Shown piece after piece: positions 7,994 to 16,606 of a stretch of DNA of 64,000 nt. Origin of the DNA: Candidatus Nitrosopumilus sp. SW (lineage in GTDB: Archaea > Thermoproteota > Nitrososphaeria > Nitrososphaerales > Nitrosopumilaceae); NCBI RefSeq assembly GCF_006740685.1, contig NZ_CP035425.1, positions 907,687 through 971,686 of the forward strand, written 5' to 3'. How positions within the stretch are numbered: the first letter of the stretch is position 1; every line of letters begins with the position of its first letter. Made by a program: the position numbers and the translations under genes. The notes beneath the pieces are model-generated. The model ran no database searches and was not told the DNA's origin. It worked only from the letters and a program-made list of their open reading frames with translations.

Positions 7994-9559
7994 ATGAATT
8001 CTAGGAACTACAAGTATGCTCTATTACTTGTAGCCGCAGTATCCATCACAGCAGCAGGTGCAATGTCACAGGCATATGCACAAAGTGTTGAAGATGGTAT
8101 GGACGGATATGTAAAAGGAACCAGTGGAATTTACACTGGTAACCCTAACGAATGTTGGTTTGATGATGGCGAAGGTGGCATGCTACCTTGTATGATAGAT
8201 ACAGGTGACACAGCATGGATGCTTACCGCAACATCATTAGTACTCTTCATGTCTCCAGGTGTCGGTTTCTTTTATGGCGGTTTAGCCAGATCAAAGAACA
8301 TCGTCAACGTTCTTGGTATGACTCTCATTGTTATGGGACTCATGTCAGTACAATGGATTCTATGGGGATACTCTCTAGCATTCGCTCCAAACGCTGATGA
8401 AGGCGCCAATATGTATATGGGAAGTCTAGATTATGCTGGATTTAACATGGTTTCAGCTTGGGCACCAATTGGTGAACTAGGCCCATGTCACGATACATGG
8501 TCGGCTGCTTATCAGATGAATGAATTTAAGGAAGGTGACTATTGTAGTCAATCTTGGCCAGGAACTGTTCCTCACCAATTGTTTGCAATGTTCCAAGGAA
8601 CCTTTGCAATTATCACACCAATTCTTATCATTGGTGGATTAATTGACAGAATTAAATTCAGTGCGTTAGTCATATTCGTACTCTTATGGGGTACCTTCGT
8701 TTACGATCCAATTGCACACTGGGTCTGGGGAGGCGGTTTCATAGGAGGAGGTGGATTAGACCTCGATCCAGACTTATCACCAACGTTTGCATTAGACTTT
8801 GCTGGTGGTACTGTAGTACACATTTCTTCAGGATTTGCAGCATTGGCTGGAGCCTTAGTCCTTGGCAGAAGACTTGGATATGGCAAAGTGCCAATGGAGC
8901 CACACAACATCCCAATGGTAGTACTTGGTGCAAGTATTCTCTGGTTCGGATGGTTCGGCTTTAACGCAGGTAGTGAAGTAATGGTAGACGGCATTACCGT
9001 CAGCGCATGGACTGTTACAAATACAGCAACTGGTATGGCCGCAGTTACTTGGGTCTTGATGTCATGGGCACATACAGGAAAACCAAGTATTGTTGGTGCA
9101 GCATCAGGTGCAGTAGCAGGATTGGTAACAATCACTCCAGCTTCAGGTTGGGTAGGTCCAATGGCTGCAATCATTATGGGAATTGCCGCAGGTACAGTTT
9201 GTTATGCATGTGTAGCATTCAAGAATGCAAGAAAGTGGGATGACGCATTAGATGTATGGGGAATACATGGAATGGGTGGTCTTACTGGTGCAATTTTGAC
9301 TGGTACATTAGCAAGTCCTCATGTATGGGATACTGGAGACGGTATTGGTGCATGGACTGGAACTCCAGAAGGAATGGAGCAACAAGCAATCAGTATCATC
9401 GCAGCAGCAGTCTCAATAGGATATGCATTTGGTGTAACCATTGTAATCCTAAAGGTAATGGACGCAGTATGGCCTGGCGGAATCAGAGTCACTCCTAAAG
9501 AAGAGGAGATTGGTCTCGATTTGGCTCAGCACGGCGAAAGAGCATACGTCAACGAATAG
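7994..9559 (+). CDS. amt: Ammonium transporter (Amt/Rh family)
   Basis: This 521-residue membrane protein imports ammonium, the energy and nitrogen source of an ammonia oxidizer. A signal peptide (residues about 8-30, ending AYAQ) precedes an extracytoplasmic N-terminal stretch with two Cys. Amt hallmarks follow in order: SPGVGFFYGGLARSKN, GTFVYDPIAHWVWGGG, DFAGGTVVHISSG with the first pore His, GWFGFNAGS, and DDALDVWGIHGMGG with the second pore His. An additional Cys-containing loop (about residues 158-180, CHDTWSAAY...CSQSW) may form a disulfide. No GlnK gene adjoins. Codon usage is more GC-rich than surrounding genes, consistent with high expression. Confidence 0.96.
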   Translation: MNSRNYKYALLLVAAVSITAAGAMSQAYAQSVEDGMDGYVKGTSGIYTGNPNECWFDDGEGGMLPCMIDTGDTAWMLTATSLVLFMSPGVGFFYGGLARSKNIVNVLGMTLIVMGLMSVQWILWGYSLAFAPNADEGANMYMGSLDYAGFNMVSAWAPIGELGPCHDTWSAAYQMNEFKEGDYCSQSWPGTVPHQLFAMFQGTFAIITPILIIGGLIDRIKFSALVIFVLLWGTFVYDPIAHWVWGGGFIGGGGLDLDPDLSPTFALDFAGGTVVHISSGFAALAGALVLGRRLGYGKVPMEPHNIPMVVLGASILWFGWFGFNAGSEVMVDGITVSAWTVTNTATGMAAVTWVLMSWAHTGKPSIVGAASGAVAGLVTITPASGWVGPMAAIIMGIAAGTVCYACVAFKNARKWDDALDVWGIHGMGGLTGAILTGTLASPHVWDTGDGIGAWTGTPEGMEQQAISIIAAAVSIGYAFGVTIVILKVMDAVWPGGIRVTPKEEEIGLDLAQHGERAYVNE

Positions 9560-9568
9560 AAAAAACCC

Positions 9569-9588
9569 TTTTCTTTTCTTCTTTTTAT
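9569..9588 (+). terminator. T-rich terminator after amt
   Basis: A pyrimidine tract with three T runs (9569-9587) begins 10 nt after the amt stop codon, typical of archaeal oligo-T termination. Confidence 0.5.
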
Positions 9589-9648
9589 TATTCAATCTCT
9601 CTAATCTTTGATTAAGAATTTATAATTTATTTTTCATTATTACATAAG

Positions 9649-9663
9649 TTCATATTATATGAA
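9649..9663. promoter_or_regulatory. 15-bp palindrome in the amt-rhodanese spacer
   Basis: TTCATAT and ATATGAA form perfect 7-bp arms around one central T. Two copies of ACATAAGT (9642-9649 and 9667-9674) flank it. It lies 31 nt upstream of the doubtful small frame at 9695 and could be an operator or part of its promoter. Apart from this and the T-rich terminator, the 412-nt spacer 9560-9971 holds nothing else I can name. Confidence 0.35.
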
Positions 9664-9694
9664 AAACATAAGTACATAGATACGAAGTGATTAC

Positions 9695-9934
9695 ATGAGT
9701 CTTGTTTTAATGAATTCTTGTAGGGGGACTAAATCATTTATTTCTGATAAATCTCATCACCATAGATTTGTAAAAAATAATCATTCAACACGATTATCTA
9801 AAGAAGGACTGAAATTAACAATCCAAAAGGGAACAAAATCTCATAGAATTACTCAAAAACCCAAAGTAGGAATTCCAGTATCTCATAGAATTATCATTGT
9901 AAATAGAGGTACTTTACGCCTAAATTTGCCATAA
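9695..9934 (+). CDS. Possible small basic protein (79 aa), doubtful
   Basis: An ATG-initiated frame of 79 codons fills most of the spacer between amt and the rhodanese gene. The product would be very basic, rich in Lys, Arg, His and Ser, with one Cys; the C-terminal part (KVGIPVSHRIIIVNRGTLRLNLP) looks protein-like. No frame on the opposite strand competes. No family is recognised, and coding status is uncertain. Confidence 0.35.
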   Translation: MSLVLMNSCRGTKSFISDKSHHHRFVKNNHSTRLSKEGLKLTIQKGTKSHRITQKPKVGIPVSHRIIIVNRGTLRLNLP

Positions 9935-9971
9935 ATCAAAGAAATTAATTTGATTATACTAAATTCATTAT

Positions 9972-10748
9972 ATGCTAATCTCATCATCTGAACTCAACTC
10001 AATCTTAGATGATCCAAATCTCATAATAGTTGATACACGTTCTTTCAAAGAATATTCAGAAGGTCATATCCCTGGAGCAGTTCATTTAGACTTGTTTGCA
10101 TTTCATTGGATTGACACATCAAAACAAGGAATTGAGAATTTTAATAATCAATCAAAAACACTATTATCTTTTCTTGGAGTAACTCCTGAAAAAAAAGTCA
10201 TCTTTTATGATTCAGTATCTGGGATGCTTGCAGCTAGAGGAGTATGGATGTTGATGTATTTCTCTCATGAAAATGTCATGATGCTAGATGGAGGAATCAC
10301 AAAGTGGCAAAAAGAAAATCTTGCAATAGAGAAAAAACCAAATGGCTTCAAGCCATCTAATTTTTCAGGCAAAATCAATTCTGAGATAATTTCAGGATTT
10401 GAATATATTCAAGATAATCTTGAAAATCTGAAAATTCTTGATGCTCGCTCGCTTGGAGAATATGATGGTAGTATAGTTCGTGCTGCTCAATCAGGTCATA
10501 TCCCAAATGCCATCAACATTGATTGGAATCAGAATCTCAATGAAGATGGAACTTTCAAGAGTGATGAGGAATTATCAAAAATGTATGATTACCCAAAAGA
10601 CACTGAAATTGTGATATATTGTCAAGGAGCCTATAGGGCAGCCAACTCTTTTTTGGTTCTAAAAAAACTTGGATTCTCAAATGTCAAGGTCTATTTGGGT
10701 TCTTGGGGAGAATGGGGAAATCGATTAGATCTTCCTGTAGAAAATTAA
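9972..10748 (+). CDS. Thiosulfate/3-mercaptopyruvate sulfurtransferase (two rhodanese domains)
   Basis: The 258-residue protein contains two rhodanese domains. The N-terminal one (about residues 5-115) starts with the typical LIIVDTRSFKEYSEGHIPGAVHLD, but has Asp80 where the catalytic Cys would be, so it is the inactive half. The C-terminal one (about 145-255) has the active-site loop Cys217-Gln-Gly-Ala-Tyr-Arg in YCQGAYRA. The family transfers sulfane sulfur to cyanide or thiols in the cytoplasm. It is convergent with the RHH regulator and overlaps it by 4 nt. Confidence 0.9.
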   Translation: MLISSSELNSILDDPNLIIVDTRSFKEYSEGHIPGAVHLDLFAFHWIDTSKQGIENFNNQSKTLLSFLGVTPEKKVIFYDSVSGMLAARGVWMLMYFSHENVMMLDGGITKWQKENLAIEKKPNGFKPSNFSGKINSEIISGFEYIQDNLENLKILDARSLGEYDGSIVRAAQSGHIPNAINIDWNQNLNEDGTFKSDEELSKMYDYPKDTEIVIYCQGAYRAANSFLVLKKLGFSNVKVYLGSWGEWGNRLDLPVEN

Positions 10749-11416
10749 CCCAGAAATATTTTATGAATACTTTCCTTGGTCAAGTGCAACTTGTAGATGT
10801 CGTCATTTTTCAAAACAAAGATTCTGTCATGCATCAAAAACAACTCAATCATGTCTGTGATATCAGAATTCATCAAATCACTTGCTTTGTATGGACAGAA
10901 CATCAAACCAGGCAATCTCGCATTATCATAACTTTGCTCTAGTTTCATGGCATGAGTAAAGGAATTGTTTGCAACATCAGTAATTACAAAATCAACACAG
11001 CATAATGGCTGCCTTTTTGATTCTTTTACAATATTTTGAATTACTCTTCCGCAATATTTTGAACCGTCAGTTCTGTCATGTGGATTATACGGTTTTAGTG
11101 TTCCATTAAACCAATCAAGTTTTGACAGTACTTTTTCTGCATGGTGCTTTGGAGGTGATGCAAATGACTTGAACCATTCTGTATTGCTTGTCATTCTATC
11201 TAGAGATTTTAGAAAATTATTCATTGACTTTTCATCTGAATATATCAACAGATCATGTACATGTGGGGCATCTGTTTTCTTGTCTAACCACTGTTCCACT
11301 GCATCTTTTACAATTGAATTAATTGAGACTCCCATCTGCTCTGCTTTTTTGCCTAAATCCGAATGTGTAGAATCATCAAACCCTCTAACTAGAATATCTT
11401 TTGTCAACGATATCAT
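10745..11416 (-). CDS. Ribbon-helix-helix regulator with Cys-rich C-terminal domain
   Basis: The first about 45 residues match the Arc/MetJ/CopG ribbon-helix-helix fold: a beta strand (DILVRGFD), then helix-turn-helix (STHSDLGKKAEQMGVSINSIVKDAVEQWL). The remaining 175 residues are a domain I do not recognise, with several Cys (KYCGR, PLCCVDF, MFCPYK) and many His. The gene is divergent from the OsmC-nitroreductase pair, and the 82-nt spacer holds two palindromes suited to a dimeric RHH protein; one more half site covers the regulator's own start codon. I infer an autoregulated repressor, perhaps thiol-based redox sensing. Confidence 0.75.
   Translation of the reverse strand: MISLTKDILVRGFDDSTHSDLGKKAEQMGVSINSIVKDAVEQWLDKKTDAPHVHDLLIYSDEKSMNNFLKSLDRMTSNTEWFKSFASPPKHHAEKVLSKLDWFNGTLKPYNPHDRTDGSKYCGRVIQNIVKESKRQPLCCVDFVITDVANNSFTHAMKLEQSYDNARLPGLMFCPYKASDLMNSDITDMIELFLMHDRIFVLKNDDIYKLHLTKESIHKIFLG
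11409..11416. promoter_or_regulatory. GATATCAT half site over the regulator start codon
   Basis: GATATCAT here matches the unit that makes up both palindromes upstream, and the last three bases are the complement of the regulator's ATG. It may be a third, weaker binding site for autoregulation. Confidence 0.4.
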
Positions 11417-11439
11417 TTGTGTGTGAGATTATATAAATT

Positions 11440-11456
11440 ATGATATCATGATATCA
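11440..11456. promoter_or_regulatory. Operator 1: 16-bp perfect palindrome
   Basis: TGATATCATGATATCA at 11441-11456 is self-complementary over all 16 bases and consists of two GATATCA-type units. It sits next to the A/T-rich minus-strand promoter region of the RHH gene. Confidence 0.65.
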
Positions 11457-11476
11457 AATAAAATAAACTTAATATA

Positions 11477-11493
11477 ATGATATCATGATAGCA
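11477..11493. promoter_or_regulatory. Operator 2: same palindrome with one change
   Basis: TGATATCATGATAGCA at 11478-11493 repeats operator 1 with a single mismatch, exactly 37 bp further on and 5 nt before the OsmC ATG. It overlaps the place where transcription of osmC should start (TATA-like AATATAA at about 11471-11477), so binding would block the promoter. Confidence 0.65.
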
Positions 11494-11498
11494 TTAAT

Positions 11499-12062
11499 AT
11501 GAAAACACAAACTCAGACAATTATAAATGGTGTTAATGTCTCTCAACTTTTTGAAACGATTGACAACATCAAAGAAAACAAGAAAATTGCAAAATTCAAT
11601 TTTCGTGCAAAAAACAAATGGATTGATGGAACTGAAAACCAAACAACTGTAAGTGATTTCTATGGTGCATGCAAAACTCACATCAGAGAAACTCCTCATG
11701 TATTTGTAAAAGATGAGCCATTACTTCTCTTGGGAAAAGACAAGGGTGCAAATCCTGTAGAATATTTACTAGCAGGATTGGCTGGATGCATAACTACTAG
11801 TCTAGTTGCACATGCTGCTGCAAGAGGAATCAAAATTGATTCAATTGAATCTACTTTAGAAGGAGATATTGATCTTCATGGATTGTTCCAACTAGATGAA
11901 AGTGTAAATCCTGGATATCAGGGAATCAACATTTCCTTCAAGATAAAATCTGATGCCCCTGAAGAAACTTTGAAGGAATTAGTTGAGCTTGCAAAAAAGG
12001 CCTCCCCTGTTGCAAATACTGTCTCACAACCAACTCCAATCAATGTGAGATTAGATAATTAG
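11499..12062 (+). CDS. OsmC-family protein
   Basis: This 187-residue protein has the OsmC/Ohr fold signature: GANPVEYLLAGLAGCITTSLVAHAAARGIKIDSIES, with the first conserved Cys at residue 97. The second family Cys (usually CPV) is replaced by Ser169 (ASPVANT), so it is not a classical two-Cys hydroperoxide reductase; an alternative partner is Cys58. An N-terminal extension of about 40 residues precedes the domain. It is followed after 5 nt by a nitroreductase gene and controlled by the divergent RHH regulator, which suggests a stress or detoxification role. Confidence 0.87.
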   Translation: MKTQTQTIINGVNVSQLFETIDNIKENKKIAKFNFRAKNKWIDGTENQTTVSDFYGACKTHIRETPHVFVKDEPLLLLGKDKGANPVEYLLAGLAGCITTSLVAHAAARGIKIDSIESTLEGDIDLHGLFQLDESVNPGYQGINISFKIKSDAPEETLKELVELAKKASPVANTVSQPTPINVRLDN

Positions 12063-12067
12063 AGGAA

Positions 12068-12730
12068 GTGATTTTGGTGAGTTCTTTGCAAAAACAAAAT
12101 AACGATGTGACAACAATAAAAGTTATGAAAACTTTTGATGCAATAAAAGAACGTCGCGCAGTAAAGCACTATGATCCAACTCATAAACTCTCTGAAGATG
12201 AGATTGAAAAATTGATGTCTTTGGCAATCTTATCTCCTACTTCATTTAACATGCAAAATTGGAGATTTGTCTTGGTAAAAGACTCTGAAATACGAAAGAA
12301 GATTCGTTCTGCATCTTGGGATCAGGCTCAAGTAACTGATTCCTCATTATTGATGGTTATTTGTGCTGACTTGAAATCTTGGAAAAAAGATCCTGGACAA
12401 TATTGGAAGGATGCTCCAAAGGAAGCTCGTGACTTTTTGGTTCCTGCAATGGGAATGTTTTACGAAGGAAAAGAGCAATTGCAAAGAGATGAAGCAATGA
12501 GGTCTGGTGGTATTGCAGCTCAGACCCTAATGCTTGCAGCCAAAGCCATGGGGTATGATTCAAATCCAATGATAGGATTTGATTCAGAAAAAGTTGCAGA
12601 CCTTATCAATTTGCCTGAAGATCATGTGATAGTTATGATGATGGCAATTGGAAAGCAAATCAAACCTGCTATGCCTAGAGGTGGGCAACTCCCACTAGAC
12701 AAGGTTGTTTTCACAGATAGATTTGATTAG
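12068..12730 (+). CDS. Nitroreductase-family flavoprotein
   Basis: The nitroreductase fold is clear from FDAIKERRAVKHYDP, the FMN phosphate-binding RRA-type segment, LAILSPTSFNMQNWRFVLVKD, and the C-terminal GIAAQTLMLAAKAMGYDSNPMIGFD. These enzymes are FMN-dependent and reduce nitro compounds, quinones or other substrates with NAD(P)H. The GTG at 12068 is preceded closely by GAGGAAG; a GTG at 12077 and an ATG at 12125 (201 aa, the usual family length) are also possible starts. It is the second gene of the OsmC operon. Confidence 0.87.
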   Translation: MILVSSLQKQNNDVTTIKVMKTFDAIKERRAVKHYDPTHKLSEDEIEKLMSLAILSPTSFNMQNWRFVLVKDSEIRKKIRSASWDQAQVTDSSLLMVICADLKSWKKDPGQYWKDAPKEARDFLVPAMGMFYEGKEQLQRDEAMRSGGIAAQTLMLAAKAMGYDSNPMIGFDSEKVADLINLPEDHVIVMMMAIGKQIKPAMPRGGQLPLDKVVFTDRFD

Positions 12731-12803
12731 TGGTACATTCGTGAAATTCTACTATGACTTTAATTAGAATAATGTCCTTTATGGTATATCTGGAGAAACG
12801 AAA

Positions 12804-13583
12804 ATGATGATGGCAATAATCTCTGTGATGTTGGGACTAGCAGTTCTGTTTTCAATTAATGTAGTATTTGATGATGCTTTTGCAACTTTTCGAGAATCTA
12901 GAGATACTGTGAAAATTAGTCAAACAAATGAATATGCAAACTATGTTCACTTTCAACCAGAATGGAAAAGCTATCCTAGAAATCTAATTGTTGATGTAAC
13001 AACAACTTGGGAGCGTGAAGTAATTCCCGGAGAAGAAGAACAATCTGATATTACAAAACACGGAGCAAAACAAAGACAAAATGGTCTACAGTATGTTAAC
13101 AGCAAACCCGTAGTTGCAGTACAATATGATTACAGAGACTGTGAATCCCAGTGGTTTCATTATGCAAAGACTGGCCTTGATTTTATTGGATACAATCTAA
13201 ATTTCTTTAAAAAAGATGCATCTATTCCAAATTCTGCTTATTCAAATGAATCTCAAAAACAAAAACTCCAAAATGGATTTGCTCAATTTGTACCAATCTG
13301 CACGTCTAAAGAATCAACAAACTACGAGTATACGGTATCAGTTAATGATGATACTATAGGATTTGATGTGTATTTTGTTCCATCATATGTTCAACAATGG
13401 TACTATTTCCTATATCCTGAAAACTTTGAACATTATTCTGATAATGGATGTTATGCAAACAACTTCCAAAAATTCTCAGGAGAATGTAGTGGAGTTGATA
13501 AGAATGGTGGATTGTTAATCGTAGTTCCTGATGAATTGTCAAGACCAATGACAAAGATCTCTGTTAATCTTATAGAGACATAA
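12804..13583 (+). CDS. Exported hypothetical protein (259 aa)
   Basis: Not recognised. An N-terminal signal segment (residues about 2-27, ending DAFA) suggests export. The mature part is Tyr/Phe/Asn-rich, beta-like, and contains about five Cys (DC, IC, GC, EC contexts), which could form disulfides outside the cell. It stands alone between the nitroreductase and the 54-residue repeat protein. Confidence 0.7.
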   Translation: MMMAIISVMLGLAVLFSINVVFDDAFATFRESRDTVKISQTNEYANYVHFQPEWKSYPRNLIVDVTTTWEREVIPGEEEQSDITKHGAKQRQNGLQYVNSKPVVAVQYDYRDCESQWFHYAKTGLDFIGYNLNFFKKDASIPNSAYSNESQKQKLQNGFAQFVPICTSKESTNYEYTVSVNDDTIGFDVYFVPSYVQQWYYFLYPENFEHYSDNGCYANNFQKFSGECSGVDKNGGLLIVVPDELSRPMTKISVNLIET

Positions 13584-13621
13584 CCAATCTTAGGAAATTC
13601 TAAACAATCTTTTATGTTAGA

Positions 13622-13637
13622 AATTCTCTAGAGAATT
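13622..13637. promoter_or_regulatory. 16-bp perfect palindrome before the 54-aa gene
   Basis: AATTCTCTAGAGAATT is fully self-complementary and ends 1 nt before the ATG at 13639. A TATA-like TTTATGTT lies at 13611-13618, 26 nt upstream of the ATG, so the palindrome occupies the interval between TATA box and transcription start, the classic place for a repressor site. Confidence 0.5.
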
Positions 13638-13638
13638 C

Positions 13639-13803
13639 ATGGGATTTCTAAAGAAACTCAAAGACACTGCTGAAAAAGGTGTTGAAAAAGGAGCCGACCT
13701 TGGCAAGAAAGGTGTTGAGAAAGGTGCAGAACTTGGAACCAAAGGATATGAGGGAACAAAAGATGCTGCCAAAAAAGGACACGATAAAGCTAAAGGCGAC
13801 TAG
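13639..13803 (+). CDS. Small Lys/Gly-rich repeat protein (54 aa), LEA-like
   Basis: An ATG at 13639 gives 54 codons to TAG at 13801. The product consists of an amphipathic start (GFLKKLKDT) followed by degenerate repeats of the type KGVEKGADLG / KGVEKGAELG / KGYEGTKDAAKKG, without aromatic core or Cys. The composition is that of LEA-like, stress-related hydrophilic proteins; this is a similarity of style, not of proven family. It has its own promoter with a palindromic operator candidate. Confidence 0.68.
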   Translation: MGFLKKLKDTAEKGVEKGADLGKKGVEKGAELGTKGYEGTKDAAKKGHDKAKGD

Positions 13804-13819
13804 ATTCTTTTTTTAAATT

Positions 13820-15919
13820 TTATTTTCTTTTCCAAATGAATTGGTTGTAAATCAACTCTGGTCTAATTTGTCTAAATGGTTGTGAACCGCCATCATACCA
13901 CTTTGTAAAGAATTCATACAAATGCAATCTGAGTGATTGGATGTATACAATTAATCCTTCAATCATCATAATTCCTAAGTTTCCTCCAATTATCATTGCC
14001 CATGCGCCAACTGATTCTGAACCTCCAAGTGAACTAAATGCATTATTTACTGTAAGTAACAGTGCTGCGTGGACCAGTAACATAATTCCAAGTCGAGCAT
14101 AACTGATTGTGTGGGCTAAACTTTCTACTGTCTTACCAAGGAACACTTCCATCACAACATTTGCTGCAGAACCTCCATCTTCTGGATGTCTCTTTGCATG
14201 CATTATTCCTCCAACCATCATCATTGCCATAGATGCAATTACAATTACTACTGCAATTCTTGTAACAATCCAAACTTGTGCCCATTCTCCTAAGAATATT
14301 GTAACCCATGGGACTGCTTCTGTGTGTACTTTGGAATACATGTTCATGACATCATATTGTGAACCAATTGCACACATCATGATAACTACAATACCTCCAT
14401 AGAGTGTGATGTTTGGAATTGCTTCCAAGTACATGACAATCTTGTGACCTTCTTTAGCTAATCTCTTGATTCTAAGAACCATTGCCCAAACAAGGTGGAT
14501 AATTCCAATGAATAATGAAACTTTGAGAATATTGATTACTTGTTCAAATGTTAATTCTGCAACACTGAGAATGCCTACAATCCAACTTACTGAATGTAAA
14601 GCTCCTCCCTCTTCTAACAATCCTTCTAATGGTCCCATATGATCAAGGTGATAACCAAACGCTTCTCCTGCACCTACACCTGCAATAGCTGCTGCTGCAC
14701 CAGAAATAGCAATTAACATTCCCCATCTGGAAAGATTACCTTGTCCTTTGAATTTGAATAACAATCCCATTCCCATTAACAATAAACCATGACCCAAGTC
14801 TGCAAACATCAGTCCGTAGAAAATTGGCCACATCAATGCAATCATTGGTGTAGGGTCTGCTTCTCCTTTTCCTGGAATACCTTGACTTTCTGTAATTACT
14901 TCAAAAGTTCTAACGAATTTTTTATTATCAAATAATGTTGGAATTTGTTCTTTATGTTTAGGATCTGTAATTTCTTCAGTTAGTGAAGTCCATTGTTTTG
15001 TAATGTCTCTGAACTTGTCTTCCATTTTACTTGGAATGAATCCTTGAATAACTGCAAAGTGTTTAGTCCCACCTGGTTTTCTTAAAGTCTCAAGAACGTC
15101 TTTTGCAACAAGTGCTTCTTCGTGTAATACAAGAATATCACGTCTAATCTTTTTCTTAATTCCTGCAATCTGCTTTGCAATTTGTGCCTGTTTTGCTGTA
15201 AGTTCTTTTAGTTTTGCTTCAGCATTAGTATAGGCTTCTGATGGTATCTGTGACATGCCGTCTGGAATGGAAAATGGATTTGCGTTAAAGCCTCTAAGTA
15301 CTTTGAGTGCTTTTTCTGAATCATCAATTCCACAAATTACTAGAATTGCGGCTTTGTCTTTACTTTCTAAATCATATTTGTAAAATGTAATACCTTCTAA
15401 TGCTCTACTAATTTCTTCAAAGTCTTCAGAATTTATCACAAAGAGATTTGTATAGAAATACTTCATCAATCCAAATCCTGAAAGATCAATATTGAGTTTT
15501 TTAGCAACTTCTAAAGTCTCTTTTAATGAACGATATTCTTCAATTCCTCTTTTTGTGTCTGCTTGTTCTTCTAGAAGCTTTGCTGGTTCGTCAATTATTG
15601 ATGGAGCTCTCTTTTGGAGATCATTTACCATATCCTCAATTTCACCAATTTCATAATCCTTCTTTTTGATGATAGTTCCTTTGAACAAAATTTCTAAAAT
15701 TCCTACAGTTGGTGGAACTCCTAGTCCTTTAATCACATCATCAATTGATTGGTAAGTTTTTTGTGCCTCTAAAAGAAGATCATCAATTTCTGGTGTGACT
15801 AGGTCATTTTCAGTATCAATCTTATGAAACCATTCAAACTCTGTTAGTCTAGAAATTGCACTTGGAGACTCACTTCTTGGTAAAATTATGCTTCCAAGTT
15901 TTAGATCGGCTACTACCAA
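13820..15919 (-). CDS. atpI: A-type ATP synthase subunit I (a-like)
   Basis: This 699-residue protein is the membrane stator subunit that forms the proton half-channels. The N-terminal half (about 1-340) is a soluble, helical peripheral-stalk anchor; the C-terminal half has about seven to eight membrane segments, beginning at PTPMIALMWPIFYGLMFADLGHGLLLMGMG, with a conserved EVFLGKTVESLAHTISYARLGIMLLVHA and the C-terminal SLRLHLYEFFTKWYDGG typical of the family. Start TTG at 15919. It is divergent from subunit E and thus forms a second transcription unit of the synthase locus. Confidence 0.94.
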   Translation of the reverse strand: MVVADLKLGSIILPRSESPSAISRLTEFEWFHKIDTENDLVTPEIDDLLLEAQKTYQSIDDVIKGLGVPPTVGILEILFKGTIIKKKDYEIGEIEDMVNDLQKRAPSIIDEPAKLLEEQADTKRGIEEYRSLKETLEVAKKLNIDLSGFGLMKYFYTNLFVINSEDFEEISRALEGITFYKYDLESKDKAAILVICGIDDSEKALKVLRGFNANPFSIPDGMSQIPSEAYTNAEAKLKELTAKQAQIAKQIAGIKKKIRRDILVLHEEALVAKDVLETLRKPGGTKHFAVIQGFIPSKMEDKFRDITKQWTSLTEEITDPKHKEQIPTLFDNKKFVRTFEVITESQGIPGKGEADPTPMIALMWPIFYGLMFADLGHGLLLMGMGLLFKFKGQGNLSRWGMLIAISGAAAAIAGVGAGEAFGYHLDHMGPLEGLLEEGGALHSVSWIVGILSVAELTFEQVINILKVSLFIGIIHLVWAMVLRIKRLAKEGHKIVMYLEAIPNITLYGGIVVIMMCAIGSQYDVMNMYSKVHTEAVPWVTIFLGEWAQVWIVTRIAVVIVIASMAMMMVGGIMHAKRHPEDGGSAANVVMEVFLGKTVESLAHTISYARLGIMLLVHAALLLTVNNAFSSLGGSESVGAWAMIIGGNLGIMMIEGLIVYIQSLRLHLYEFFTKWYDGGSQPFRQIRPELIYNQFIWKRK

Positions 15920-16008
15920 GATAATCCAACAGGAACTCCTTTGATTTTAATATCTTTCTGAAACGCAATTCCCAAACATTAAAATCTATTACGGATTTAC
16001 GCGACTCA

Positions 16009-16605
16009 TTGGCAAATTCTGCTTTAGAAACCACTATTAGCAAAATTCTTGAACAAACTGAGAAATCTGTCATTTCAAATGTTGAATCTGCTCTAAATGA
16101 ATCTCTCAAATCACTTGATGATTCTGTTCCTAAACTTGAACAAGAATTTGACAAAATCATTGCAGATGGAAAAAAAGAAGCCGATAAAATTGAAAAACAG
16201 ATTATGGGAAGTGCCGATATTGAGGCTAGAAATAAGCAATTAATGGCATTAGAAGAAGCAGTCGACAAAGTATTTTCAAAAGCACTTGAACAAATTGCAA
16301 ATGCTGATCGCAGTGGTGATTATTCTAATTTAATTAAAACAATGATTGAAGAAGCAACTCAAATTTTGGGAACTTCAGAAATTACTGTTATTACAAATGC
16401 AAAAGACAAAGATGTAGTTCAATCAACTTTATCTCAATTCTCAGGAGCTGAAATGTCTTCTGATACAATCGATTGTCTTGGTGGAGTTGTTGTAAAATCA
16501 AAAGATGGTGCAATGACATTTGATAATACGATCGATGCAAGAATTGAACGTCTGAAGCCTTTAATAAGGAAAGAGATTGCATCCAAATTCGGGGTAGGAG
16601 AATAA
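16009..16605 (+). CDS. atpE: A-type ATP synthase subunit E
   Basis: The 198-residue protein has an N-terminal coiled coil (about 1-95, many Glu/Lys/Ala) and a globular C-terminal domain with [43 protein letters not shown], the signature of the peripheral-stalk subunit E. Initiation is at TTG 16009; a TATA-like CATTAAAATC is centred about 27 nt upstream. It is the first gene of an E-A-B-D operon and is 1 nt from atpA. Confidence 0.9.
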   Translation: MANSALETTISKILEQTEKSVISNVESALNESLKSLDDSVPKLEQEFDKIIADGKKEADKIEKQIMGSADIEARNKQLMALEEAVDKVFSKALEQIANADRSGDYSNLIKTMIEEATQILGTSEITVITNAKDKDVVQSTLSQFSGAEMSSDTIDCLGGVVVKSKDGAMTFDNTIDARIERLKPLIRKEIASKFGVGE

Positions 16606-16606
16606 G

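Noticed and set aside
8701-9174. 157-codon frame on the minus strand inside amt
   Set aside because: It is antisense to conserved transporter helices; its length follows from the codon bias of the GC-richer amt gene.
11440-11493. Repeated GATATCAT palindromes as an attachment site or transposon end
   Set aside because: There is no transposase or integrase, no target duplication, and position between divergent regulator and target genes explains them as operators.
15870-16268. 132-codon minus-strand frame over atpI start and atpE
   Set aside because: It overlaps two well-supported ATP synthase genes and their promoters and shows only composition typical of antisense frames.
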